DNA from: Cerasibacillus terrae | Lineage (GTDB): Bacteria > Bacillota > Bacilli > Bacillales > Amphibacillaceae | Reading direction: 5' to 3' | DNA: 64,000 nt | Assembly: GCF_008039555.1 (NCBI RefSeq) | Contig: NZ_VDUW01000011.1 | Span: forward strand, 1-64,000 | Shown here: in pieces, positions 9,670-17,504 of the stretch | How positions within the stretch are numbered: position 1 is the stretch's first letter | How the letters are laid out: every line of letters starts with the position of its first letter | Translations under genes and position numbers: made by a program | The notes under the pieces: generated by a model | Told to the model about the DNA's origin: nothing | Database searches by the model: none | The model's input: only the letters and a program-made list of their open reading frames with translations

Positions 9670-9775
9670 AGAAATATACGTAGACTCCTGCGGGAAAAAA
9701 GGCCTCGCTTAAGACCCCCGAGAGCATAGCTCGAGGAGGCTCAGCAGCCGCCCGCGGAAAGCGGAGTATATTTCT
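9670..9775. repeat. Bacillaceae-type GC-rich intergenic repeat with 10-bp terminal inverted repeats
   Basis: A block much richer in GC than its surroundings, bounded by AGAAATATAC (9670) and GTATATTTCT (9766-9775). Inside are GACTCCTGCGGGAAA, GACCCCCGAG..., CTCGAGGAGGCTCAG and CCGCCCGCGGAAAGCGGAG. I recognise this type from intergenic regions of many Bacillaceae (recalled, not searched). No coding potential was seen. The rest of the 9609-10192 gap is AT-rich, with nothing else recognisable. Confidence 0.75.
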
Positions 9776-10192
9776 GTAGCGATAACCATTATAAAGTTAT
9801 CATTTTACACACAATTCCGGACATAACCTTTACTCCACCATTATGATACTCCACAAGGTATCCTCTTGCTTGTTATATATAAAACAGAAAAATTCTGTTT
9901 TCCCCACAATCAAAAAATTTACAAAAAGTTTACCAAAATATCCTTTTTAAAAATATCACTGTTTAAAGATTAAATTCTTATTCATCAAAATTAACATAAC
10001 CCTTATTATACTAAGCTTTCTATGGTCTTAAATTATTTAAAAGCCGAAGTTGAATAGTTCAGAATAGTCACCAATAAATATAAGATTCTGTTTATGTGCT
10101 ACTATTTGCAAGCTATTTATAGGCATTGCCATCTATTTATAAATAAACATACGAGACACCGATTAAACGTGCTATATCGTGATTAATCCGTT

Positions 10193-10220
10193 TTGACTAA
10201 AGTTACCCTTTCCCTATAAG
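10193..10220 (+). promoter_or_regulatory. Likely ectABC promoter
   Basis: TTGACT (10193-10198), 16 bases, TATAAG (10215-10220). Transcription should begin near 10227, giving a short leader with a strong GGGAGG ribosome binding site at 10253-10258. No operator was recognised. Osmotic control is expected from the pathway but is not visible. Confidence 0.6.
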
Positions 10221-10232
10221 CTATTAGAGACA

Positions 10233-10814
10233 TTGATTTTAAGATTAAAAACGGGAGGTGAGAGCATCCAATCTAATGGAAATGGTGTTACACAAGTAAA
10301 ATTAAAAAAGAGAGACATACAGACAGAATTTCATTTTCGTAAGCCTAATAAAGAAGATGGTGCTGATGTTTGGAAATTGATTAATAATATTGAAATTCTT
10401 GATCTTAATTCACCATACAGTTATATCATGTGGTGTGAGTTATTTTCTAAAACATCAATTGTAGTGGAACGGGATAGTAAACTAGTTGGTTTTATTTCTG
10501 GATTTATTCATCCTGATTCAAAAAACACACTTTTTATTTGGCAGGTTGCTGTTAATGAGGATGAGCGGGGAAACGGATTAGGAACAAGGATGTTGTTCGA
10601 GTTGCTTGGCCGTACAGCTTGTGAAGAAGTTCACTATGTGGAAGCAACTGTATCCCCATCCAATAACCCATCACAAAATTTGTTTAAAGGACTTGCGGAA
10701 AAACTTGGTGCCGAATGTGTAATATCTGATTACTTTTCGTCTACTGATTTTCCAGAAGAGGGACATGAAGATGAACTAATGTTTCGAATCGGTCCATTTA
10801 CAAGAGTAAAATAA
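10233..10814 (+). CDS. ectA: L-2,4-diaminobutyrate acetyltransferase EctA
   Basis: A GNAT-family enzyme that acetylates diaminobutyrate, the middle step of ectoine synthesis. The EctA core is clear: FRKPNKEDGADVWKL, LDLNSPYSYIMWCE, then acetyl-CoA site VAVNEDERGNGLGTRM and ATVSPSNNPSQNLF. The coordinates use TTG 10233, the only canonical in-frame start ahead of the domain. That codon has no ribosome binding site and lies only about 6 bases past the predicted transcription start. The strong GGGAGG at 10253-10258 points instead to an in-frame ATC at 10266, seven bases away. Either translation starts at ATC, or the start has mutated, or there is a sequence error. Confidence 0.93.
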   Translation: MILRLKTGGESIQSNGNGVTQVKLKKRDIQTEFHFRKPNKEDGADVWKLINNIEILDLNSPYSYIMWCELFSKTSIVVERDSKLVGFISGFIHPDSKNTLFIWQVAVNEDERGNGLGTRMLFELLGRTACEEVHYVEATVSPSNNPSQNLFKGLAEKLGAECVISDYFSSTDFPEEGHEDELMFRIGPFTRVK

Positions 10815-10838
10815 AATTGATAAAGGATGATGATTTAG

Positions 10839-12119
10839 GTGACAACAGCAGTAATAGAAGATACGAAAATGAAAACCTTTGATAAATATGAATCAGCAGT
10901 TAGAAGCTATAGCCGTGGATGGCCAACTGTTTTTGAAAAATCCAAAGGCTATAAGCTATGGGATATAGATGGAAAAGAATATATTGACTTTTTTGCTGGT
11001 GCCGGTACTTTAAATTACGGTCATAATAATGATGATATGCAAACAAGAATCATTGAATATATTCGTAACAATGGAATTATTCATAGCCTCGATATGGGTA
11101 CAACTCCAAGAAAAGAATTTCTTGAACGCTTTCAAGAAGTAATTCTGAAACCTCGTAACCTTGATTATAAGATTATGTTTCCTGGACCAACTGGTACAAA
11201 TAGTGTAGAAAGTGCCTTAAAAATTGCTAGAAAGGTAACCGGACGTGATACTGTAATCAGCTTTACTAACGCTTTTCACGGGATGACAATTGGTTCACTC
11301 TCTATATCCGGAAATTCCTCCAAACGCAATGGTGCTGGAATCCCGCTACATCACGGTGTTTTCATGCCATTTGATGATTATGCAGAAAATCAAGATTCCA
11401 TTACTTATATTGAAAAATTTTTAGAAGACCAAGGAAGTGGTGTTGCATTACCAGCAGCAATCATTCTTGAAACAGTTCAAGGTGAAGGTGGAATTAATGC
11501 AGCTCGAATGGAATGGTTGAAAAAAATAGCAGACATTTGTGAACGCTGGGATATCTTATTAATTGTTGACGATATCCAAGCAGGATGTGGAAGAACTGGT
11601 ACATTCTTTAGTTTTGAACCTGCAGGAATTAAACCTGATATTGTTTGTTTGTCAAAATCAATTGGTGGTATTGGGCTACCGATGGCAATCACATTAATCA
11701 AGCCAGAATATGACCAATGGAGTCCAGGCGAACATAATGGAACTTTCAGAGGAAATAATCTTGCCTTTATTGCTGCAACAGAAGCATTAAAATTCTGGGA
11801 AACAGATAAATTTGGCAAAGAGGTCCAGCAAAAAGGAGAATTTCTAAGTGAAGCCGTTAAATCAATCATCAAAAAGTTCCCTGAATTACATGGAACTGCA
11901 CGTGGAAGGGGATTAATGCAAGGAATTGCAGTCGGTATAGATGGTCTCTCCGATAAGATATGTGCTGAAGCATTTGATCGTGGTCTTATTCTTGAAACAT
12001 CTGGGCCAAATGGAGAAGTCGTAAAGTTTTTACCACCATTAATCATTGATGAAAAAGGGTTAAGGGAAGGACTAGACGTACTCGAAGAAAGTATCGAGCA
12101 TGTGCTACAAACGAAATAA
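10839..12119 (+). CDS. ectB: Diaminobutyrate-2-oxoglutarate aminotransferase EctB
   Basis: A 426-residue class III PLP aminotransferase that makes L-2,4-diaminobutyrate from aspartate semialdehyde, the first committed step to ectoine. EctB signatures include the [12 protein letters not shown] start, [29 protein letters not shown], the [10 protein letters not shown] block, [12 protein letters not shown] and the PLP lysine region [11 protein letters not shown] 10839 is taken as the start (AAAGGATGATGA upstream, loose spacing); ATG 10869 is a possible alternative. It lies 24 bases after ectA and 54 bases before ectC in one operon. Confidence 0.96.
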   Translation: MTTAVIEDTKMKTFDKYESAVRSYSRGWPTVFEKSKGYKLWDIDGKEYIDFFAGAGTLNYGHNNDDMQTRIIEYIRNNGIIHSLDMGTTPRKEFLERFQEVILKPRNLDYKIMFPGPTGTNSVESALKIARKVTGRDTVISFTNAFHGMTIGSLSISGNSSKRNGAGIPLHHGVFMPFDDYAENQDSITYIEKFLEDQGSGVALPAAIILETVQGEGGINAARMEWLKKIADICERWDILLIVDDIQAGCGRTGTFFSFEPAGIKPDIVCLSKSIGGIGLPMAITLIKPEYDQWSPGEHNGTFRGNNLAFIAATEALKFWETDKFGKEVQQKGEFLSEAVKSIIKKFPELHGTARGRGLMQGIAVGIDGLSDKICAEAFDRGLILETSGPNGEVVKFLPPLIIDEKGLREGLDVLEESIEHVLQTK

Positions 12120-12173
12120 TTTTAACTATAAAATGCCGAATATTCACTCTATAGTAGAAAGGAAGATATTGTA

Positions 12174-12560
12174 ATGATTGTAAGATCACTTGAAAATATT
12201 GTTGGAACAGAAGAAGAAACTACCGGAGAAACATGGACGAGTCGCCGCTTTCTATCCAAAAAGGATAATGTAGGATTTAGTGTAAACGATACCATTATTA
12301 AAGCTGGGACAGAGAGTTACTTCTGGTATAAAAATCATATTGAAGCTGTTTATTGCATTGAAGGAGAAGGGGAGATTGAAAAGGTAGAAACAGGTGAAGT
12401 CTTCCCAATTAAAGCAGGAACAATCTATGTTTTAGATGAGCATGATAAACATTACCTTCGTGCAAAAACACAAATGCGCATGGTTTGTGTCTTTAACCCA
12501 CCATTAGTAGGGAAAGAAACACACGATGAAAATGGAGTTTACCCATTATTAACTGAATAA
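12174..12560 (+). CDS. ectC: Ectoine synthase EctC
   Basis: A 128-residue cupin enzyme that cyclises N-acetyl-diaminobutyrate to ectoine. The characteristic start MIVRSLENIVGTE, the metal-site region with EAVYCIEGEGEIE and the tail DENGVYPLL are all visible. AAAGGAAG precedes the ATG. It is the last gene of ectABC. Neither ectD (hydroxylase) nor a dedicated aspartokinase follows, so the product is expected to be ectoine rather than hydroxyectoine unless ectD lies elsewhere. Confidence 0.97.
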   Translation: MIVRSLENIVGTEEETTGETWTSRRFLSKKDNVGFSVNDTIIKAGTESYFWYKNHIEAVYCIEGEGEIEKVETGEVFPIKAGTIYVLDEHDKHYLRAKTQMRMVCVFNPPLVGKETHDENGVYPLLTE

Positions 12561-12572
12561 AAAACACAGATT

Positions 12573-12600
12573 GAAAGAGGCTGGGATAAAACACCAGTAA
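12573..12600 (+). repeat. Dispersed gene-end motif AAAGAGGCTGGGATAAAAC, copy 2
   Basis: Thirteen bases after the ectC stop, AAAGAGGCTGGGATAAAAC is followed by ACCAGTAAATA and then a terminator. This is the same arrangement as at 131-109 on the other strand behind the chemoreceptor, with one base changed in the motif and an unrelated hairpin attached. Confidence 0.65.
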
Positions 12601-12610
12601 ATATAAAAAA

Positions 12611-12651
12611 GTCAGATGGTTCATCTCCCGATGGACTACCTGACTTTTTTT
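12611..12651 (+). terminator. Terminator of ectABC
   Basis: GTCAGATGGTTCATC-TCCC-GATGGACTACCTGAC, an imperfect stem with wobble pairs, followed by TTTTTTTAT. Confidence 0.75.
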
Positions 12652-12699
12652 ATAAATGAAATATAATTTTAGCCTAAATAAGTTAAATTCCTACCAATC

Positions 12700-12845
12700 A
12701 ATTGGGACGGCATCTCTGTTGACTTCCACTACAGGTGGCTACTTTCCATGGACACGGGTTTAATCTCCTCGAAAAGAAAACCACTTCATGCGGGGTCTTC
12801 AAATACATGCTCTTCCCGCAGGAGTCAGTTCTTCAGAACGTTTTA
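12700..12845. repeat. Diverged, inverted copy of the GC-rich intergenic repeat
   Basis: Read on the minus strand this stretch contains GACTCCTGCGGGAAGAGC, GACCCCGC, a CGAGGAG core and GGAAAGTAG in the same order as the element at 9670-9775, but with many substitutions. The two copies flank ectABC in opposite orientation. It fills most of the gap between the ect terminator and spoVR. Confidence 0.5.
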
Positions 12846-12881
12846 AAAGCTAATTGTGGTTCACACATTTTTCTGTAAAAA

Positions 12882-14291
12882 TTATAATCCAGCACGATGT
12901 ACTTTCTTGCCATTATACGTAAAACGGACAGGTTTTCCTTCTAGGTACGTCTCTAAATGAACAGTCCTCCCCCATAGTTGGTAAATATATGGTAAAACAT
13001 GTTCTAAATATGGGATATCCAATTCTGTCTCCTCATAATAATGTTTTAAATATAATTCCCCATTTCGTAAATAATCACCATCTTGTACCATTATATATGG
13101 GAATCCACCATTTACACGCATGGAAATGAGTTGTTGTCTTATTTCTTGATGGTCTTGATCTGTTATTTGATATACTTTGCCCTTTTTCTCAAATATATAC
13201 ATATCTTCTCGTTGGATAAATTCCTTTGTTAAGTAATTTCGAATAAAGGACATGTCAGAGTCCATTTCCCTTACTTCAAAAATCTTTTCTCTCCCTGAAT
13301 TTGGTTTTACTCCTCGCTCCATCATTTCTTCTGTTGGATGATTATAAAGTTCTTCAATATCCTCAAATAATTTAACACCTAAATGATATGGATTAATCTG
13401 TGTTTTAGATGGCTGAATGACATTTGCATTTAACTTAGCAAATTCAATGGTATCCTCTGGTGTTAAGTTCATTTCCCTTAAAATACGCTGGTGCCAAAAA
13501 GAGGCCCATCCTTCATTCATAATTTTTGTTTCTAGTTGTGGCCAAAAGTACAGCATTTCTGCTCGCATCATTGATAAAACATCTCGTTGCCAATCAGTTA
13601 ATTCTTGACTGTATTGCTCCAAGAAAAGGAGAAGATCTTTTTCCGGGCGTATTGGAATTTTCTTGCGACCGGTCACTTGTTTTTTTTCCCGTTTCTTTGT
13701 TCCAAATGAATCAAGTTCCCATAAATCATCATATGGCGTCTTTCTTGATACTGCTTTTTCCTCCTCTAACTCTTCAGCCATTGTTTTTTTAGGACGAATA
13801 ATGGATGGATCAATATGTTCTTGAATTGCTAATATCGCATCTAAAAATTTTTCCACTTCTTCCTTTCCGTAGACCATTTCATAATGGGCAATTCTTTCAG
13901 CAGTTGCTGTCATACTTTCTACCATGTCTCGTCTCGTATTGCTAAATCGAATATTATTCTTAAAAAAGTCAGAATGTCCCAATACATGGGCAACAATTAA
14001 TTTATTTTGAATCAATGTATTGGTATCTAACAAGAAGGCATAACATGGATCTGAATTAATGACAAGCTCATAAATTTGACTTAATCCCAAATCATATTGC
14101 AACTTCATTTTATGAAACTGTTTCCCAAAACTCCAGTGTGTAAAGCGAGTAGGCATTCCATAAGCACCAAACGTATAAATAATATCTGCCGGACATATTT
14201 CATATCGCATCGGATAATAATCTAAACCAAATCCAGATGCAATTTCCGTAATTTCATGAATGGCATATTCCAACTCTTTCGTAGTTGTCAC
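12882..14291 (-). CDS. spoVR: SpoVR family protein
   Basis: 469 residues. It matches SpoVR throughout, with an N-terminal block around [45 protein letters not shown] (about residue 275) and a C-terminal [18 protein letters not shown] block. In B. subtilis SpoVR contributes to the spore cortex; its biochemistry is unresolved. The family co-occurs with PrkA and YhbH in many bacteria (established context), and both are encoded nearby on the same strand. The start is GTG 14291, seven bases after GGAGGG; the longer frame to 14333 lacks a site. Confidence 0.95.
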   Translation of the reverse strand: MTTTKELEYAIHEITEIASGFGLDYYPMRYEICPADIIYTFGAYGMPTRFTHWSFGKQFHKMKLQYDLGLSQIYELVINSDPCYAFLLDTNTLIQNKLIVAHVLGHSDFFKNNIRFSNTRRDMVESMTATAERIAHYEMVYGKEEVEKFLDAILAIQEHIDPSIIRPKKTMAEELEEEKAVSRKTPYDDLWELDSFGTKKREKKQVTGRKKIPIRPEKDLLLFLEQYSQELTDWQRDVLSMMRAEMLYFWPQLETKIMNEGWASFWHQRILREMNLTPEDTIEFAKLNANVIQPSKTQINPYHLGVKLFEDIEELYNHPTEEMMERGVKPNSGREKIFEVREMDSDMSFIRNYLTKEFIQREDMYIFEKKGKVYQITDQDHQEIRQQLISMRVNGGFPYIMVQDGDYLRNGELYLKHYYEETELDIPYLEHVLPYIYQLWGRTVHLETYLEGKPVRFTYNGKKVHRAGL

Positions 14292-14412
14292 CAATAATCC
14301 CTCCATATGTGCTTTATACATTATATGTAACAAAAGACAAATCTGAACTAAGGAATTATCCGGTATGATTCTTATTTGAAAGGAAAAGATATCGGAAGAG
14401 GAGGATGAAATA

Positions 14413-14760
14413 ATGGAACAGCAATTTATTACAATCGAACAACTCCATAATTTATTAAATCAATGGCACGGAAAACTTATTCAAGTCGAAAAATTGGAAC
14501 TACATGATCAGGACATTATTAATATACAACTGAATGGTATATCGTATGAGAAAAACACGAGGAAACTAGATGATTATGAAGCAACATATACATTAAAGCT
14601 AAATGGCGTTGGACACCATGTTAATGATGAACAATCCATTCAACCATTACCTGAAAATGTATATGAAATTCCAATAGAAGATACATCACTTTATGAATAT
14701 AATGGAAAGCAATTTATTCTAAGCACAGATCGTGGAATATATAAAATAACACCCACTTAA
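14413..14760 (+). CDS. Conserved hypothetical protein, 115 residues
   Basis: An acidic soluble protein with no signal peptide or membrane segment. The N-terminal helix ([13 protein letters not shown]) is followed by alternating beta-like strands. I do not recognise the family. GAGGAGG lies at good spacing before the ATG, and a strong terminator follows directly, so it is a real single gene. It is divergent from spoVR, with an intergenic gap of about 120 bases that would contain both promoters. Confidence 0.75.
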   Translation: MEQQFITIEQLHNLLNQWHGKLIQVEKLELHDQDIINIQLNGISYEKNTRKLDDYEATYTLKLNGVGHHVNDEQSIQPLPENVYEIPIEDTSLYEYNGKQFILSTDRGIYKITPT

Positions 14761-14778
14761 TAGGTCTTACACTTAAAA

Positions 14779-14808
14779 AAATCCTCCGTTCACAAACGGA
14801 GGATTTAA
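14779..14808 (+). terminator. Terminator after the 115-residue gene
   Basis: AATCCTCCGTT-CACA-AACGGAGGATTT, an 11-bp perfect stem, just behind the stop. An A-run on its other side suggests it could work in both directions. Confidence 0.75.
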
Positions 14809-15085
14809 GACAAGGCCTGTATTAGGAATGTTTTTTAAATGGTTGAAGACAATGATTTTCATGTAAGGGAGTCATGAAATGTGAAAGTTCATTCCCTAAC
14901 AGGTAACGATTATGCATGATGTGTGCCGAAGTGTTAGATTATAACATCTAAACTTAATAACAAAGCTATTTCATGAGAAAATGTTTATCTTTATCTGTCT
15001 TAATTACATTATAAAAATAAATTAAAGCAGAATTAAGGTATAATTATGGAATCCATTCTAATGAAAGGGATTTATTCAATTTCAT

Positions 15086-15121
15086 AAAAAGGAGAACCCC
15101 TTTTAAAAAGAGGTTTCCTTC
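15086..15121 (-). terminator. Distal hairpin behind yhbH
   Basis: On the minus strand AAGGAAACCTC pairs with GGGGTTCTCCTT and is followed by TTTTATG. It is the second hairpin downstream of yhbH. The remaining part of the 14809-15216 gap holds only AT-rich DNA, with one small dyad (GTTAGAT...ATCTAAAC, about 14933-14953). Confidence 0.5.
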
Positions 15122-15165
15122 CACAAAGAGGTATAAAAGATACAGGTTAAACCAAAAACAATAGC

Positions 15166-15204
15166 TATCGCTATACTATGTTGTGAAATAACATAGTATA
15201 ACGA
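15166..15204 (-). terminator. Terminator of yhbH
   Basis: A 16-bp stem ATCGTTATACTATGTT / AACATAGTATAGCGAT (one G-U pair, 7-base loop), followed on the minus strand by AGCTATTGTTTTTGG. It lies 13 bases 3' of the yhbH stop. Confidence 0.75.
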
Positions 15205-15216
15205 TAAAACAACAAA

Positions 15217-16383
15217 CTATTGTGTTGGTATACCTTTTTGAAAATAATGTTTCATCGCCTTATATACATCTGATTTATTCTTTAAGACAAAACGTTTAAA
15301 TATGGGGTTGTCAATTTCCTTAAATGCACGCATTAATGTAGAATAGCGATCGTATGCATTTACTTCCCCATAACCAAACATATTAGAAAGTGCGACAATT
15401 TCCTTAACTAATCGTACACTCTCCGTATTATCAGAGTAAAAATTTTCTCCATCTGAGAAGTGAAAAGGATAAATATTATATCTGGAAGGTGCATATTTTT
15501 CATCAATTAACTCGAGCGCCTTTTTGTAAGCAGAAGAACAAATCGTTCCACCACTTTCTCCTTTTGAAAAAAACTCCTCTTCATTAACAACTTTTGCTTC
15601 CGTATGATGTGCAATATACACCATATCTACTGTCCTATATTTCGAATGTAAAAATCGCTTTGTCCAAAAGAAGAAGCTTCTCGCTAAATATTTTGCAAAT
15701 GTTCCCATGGATGCACTTGTATCCATCATCGCAATCACAACAGCATTAGATTCTGGTTTTGTTACGATATTCCATGTTTTAAAACGAAGATCGTCCTCAT
15801 AAATAGGGGCAATTGTTGGTTCACCTTGCGAAGCATTTCTTTTTAGTGCAGATAATATTGTCCGCTTTTTATCAATATTCCCCATAAGTCCTTTTTTACG
15901 GACATCATTAAATTCAATTTTATCCACAATAATATTTTCCTTATCCTTTTCTTCTAAATGGGGCAATTCTAATTCCTTAAATAATTCCTCTTCCAGTTCC
16001 ACCAAAGACACTTCTGCTTCATAATAATCACTTCCAGGCTGATTTCCACCTTTCCCTTCGCCTTTACCACTTCCATCTCCATCTTCTTTACTTGGAGCAC
16101 GGGCTATCACATCACCTTTCTTGCTACCGCCATCTCCTTGCCCCACATGTTTTGTTTTATTATAATTATAGCGAATTTTATACTCATCTAAGGACCGAAT
16201 TGGGATTTTAATAACATCACGCCCATTTGACATGATAATACTTTCCTCTGTTATTAAATCTGGTAAATTATTTTTAATCGCTTCTTTTACTTTTTCCATA
16301 TGACGTGTTTGATCTTGAAACCCTTTACGATGGAGAGACCAATCTTCTTCAGATATAACAAAATTCTGCTCGTCGTTCTTCAC
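15217..16383 (-). CDS. yhbH: Sporulation/stress protein YhbH (DUF444)
   Basis: 388 residues. DUF444 features include a basic N-terminus, a Gly/Asp/Lys-rich low-complexity linker (about 80-120, with GDGGSKKGD and [12 protein letters not shown]) and a von Willebrand A-like domain with MMDTSASMG (about 218-226). In many bacteria YhbH/YeaH is encoded with the kinase PrkA/YeaG and SpoVR/YcgB. B. subtilis yhbH is sporulation-associated. The start is GTG 16383, five bases after GGGTGGGG. It lies on the same strand as prkA, but a DegU-like regulator sits between them. Confidence 0.93.
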   Translation of the reverse strand: MKNDEQNFVISEEDWSLHRKGFQDQTRHMEKVKEAIKNNLPDLITEESIIMSNGRDVIKIPIRSLDEYKIRYNYNKTKHVGQGDGGSKKGDVIARAPSKEDGDGSGKGEGKGGNQPGSDYYEAEVSLVELEEELFKELELPHLEEKDKENIIVDKIEFNDVRKKGLMGNIDKKRTILSALKRNASQGEPTIAPIYEDDLRFKTWNIVTKPESNAVVIAMMDTSASMGTFAKYLARSFFFWTKRFLHSKYRTVDMVYIAHHTEAKVVNEEEFFSKGESGGTICSSAYKKALELIDEKYAPSRYNIYPFHFSDGENFYSDNTESVRLVKEIVALSNMFGYGEVNAYDRYSTLMRAFKEIDNPIFKRFVLKNKSDVYKAMKHYFQKGIPTQ

Positions 16384-16542
16384 AATATCCCCACCCTTTT
16401 AAAACATACTTATGTCCTTATCATTAGCTTATGCATCATTGCTCAGACAATTTACTTTTTTTATCAACTAGTTTGACATAGTTTACATAAGAATGAAACT
16501 TCAATCAGTGGGAGCTTTACAGCCAGTTAACCACCAATAAAA

Positions 16543-16585
16543 AATGGGAGACATGAGCAATCATTGCCTCACATCCCCCATTAAT
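16543..16585 (-). terminator. Terminator of the DegU-like gene
   Basis: On the minus strand AATGGGGGATGTGAGG pairs imperfectly with the CTCATGTCTCCCATT arm and is followed by TTTTTTATT. It lies just behind the stop at 16592. Confidence 0.7.
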
Positions 16586-16591
16586 ATTGAA

Positions 16592-17302
16592 CTAAATTAC
16601 TACCCAACCTTTTTGAATCGCCTTTAAAACAGCCTCAGTTCGGTGTTCTACATTCATTTTTTTCATTAAATTATATACATGGTTTTTTACAGTTACCTCT
16701 TTTACAGAAAGTACCTCGGCTATTTCATTATTTGTTCTTCCATCCAATAGTAACTCCAGCACTTCCTGTTCCCGTCTGCTAAGGTTAGGTTGTATTGTAT
16801 CATGTTTTGATTCCTTATTATTTTCTGTAAAAAAACTTTGATAATCATTAATAACATATCCTAAAACATCTGGATGTAAATATACTTTCCCTTCATAGAT
16901 ATCCTTAATCGCGTGAATTGTTGAAGAAAGATCCATTTCTTTGCATAAGTAACCTTTTACACCTGCTTTTATTACAGGCAAAACATATGACTCTTCTTTC
17001 TGATATGTAAGGGCAATTACTTTTAATTCTGGCCTTTCAATCAAATATCTTTTTATTGAATTAATGACATAAATAGGATTATCTCCTATTTCCACAATCA
17101 AAATATCCAACTTATCTTTGCTTTGTGTAGATAATTGGTCTAATTCCTTAAAAGATGAGGCATCGGCTATCATGTTAATTTCCACATCATCTTGTAATAA
17201 CAATTTAAAACTTTCCCGAAATAATTTACTTTCATCGACCAAGGCGATATTAATTTGTTTGCTTTCCTGTTGTTCTTGTACAGAAGTAATGTTTTGTAGC
17301 AT
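16592..17302 (-). CDS. DegU-like LuxR/NarL-family response regulator with atypical receiver
   Basis: About 236 residues: receiver domain (about 17-130) plus a C-terminal LuxR-type helix-turn-helix (LSRREQEVLELLLDGRTNNE; the TVKNHVYNLMKKMNVEHRT block). It aligns to DegU throughout, including KAGVKGYLCKEM and the VYLHPDV linker. In the receiver the first acidic pair (VDE), the Thr and the switch Lys (CKEM) are kept. The position of the phosphoacceptor Asp, in the strand LIVEIGDNP, is Glu. It may therefore be phosphorylation-independent. No sensor kinase is adjacent. The start is ATG 17302, six bases after GAGGTG. It sits between prkA and yhbH. Confidence 0.88.
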   Translation of the reverse strand: MLQNITSVQEQQESKQINIALVDESKLFRESFKLLLQDDVEINMIADASSFKELDQLSTQSKDKLDILIVEIGDNPIYVINSIKRYLIERPELKVIALTYQKEESYVLPVIKAGVKGYLCKEMDLSSTIHAIKDIYEGKVYLHPDVLGYVINDYQSFFTENNKESKHDTIQPNLSRREQEVLELLLDGRTNNEIAEVLSVKEVTVKNHVYNLMKKMNVEHRTEAVLKAIQKGWVVI

Positions 17303-17465
17303 CATATTCACCTCTATGTGATTGTGTGGGAATATTTCTTCATCATATTTTTTAAAACTTTATTCCTATATATTTATAGTATACCTTGAACCTAAACAAA
17401 TTCTTTACATTCTGTTTGTTAGTTGAACAAATCAGGCCTTTACTACCAGTTAATCTATAATAAAA

Positions 17466-17501
17466 CAAAGCCTGTATCTTTCAGGTAGATACAGGCTTTC
17501 T
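17466..17501 (-). terminator. Terminator of prkA
   Basis: AAAGCCTGTATCT-TTCAGGT-AGATACAGGCTTT, a 13-bp perfect stem with a T-run on the minus strand, just behind the prkA stop. Confidence 0.85.
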
Positions 17502-17504
17502 TAC

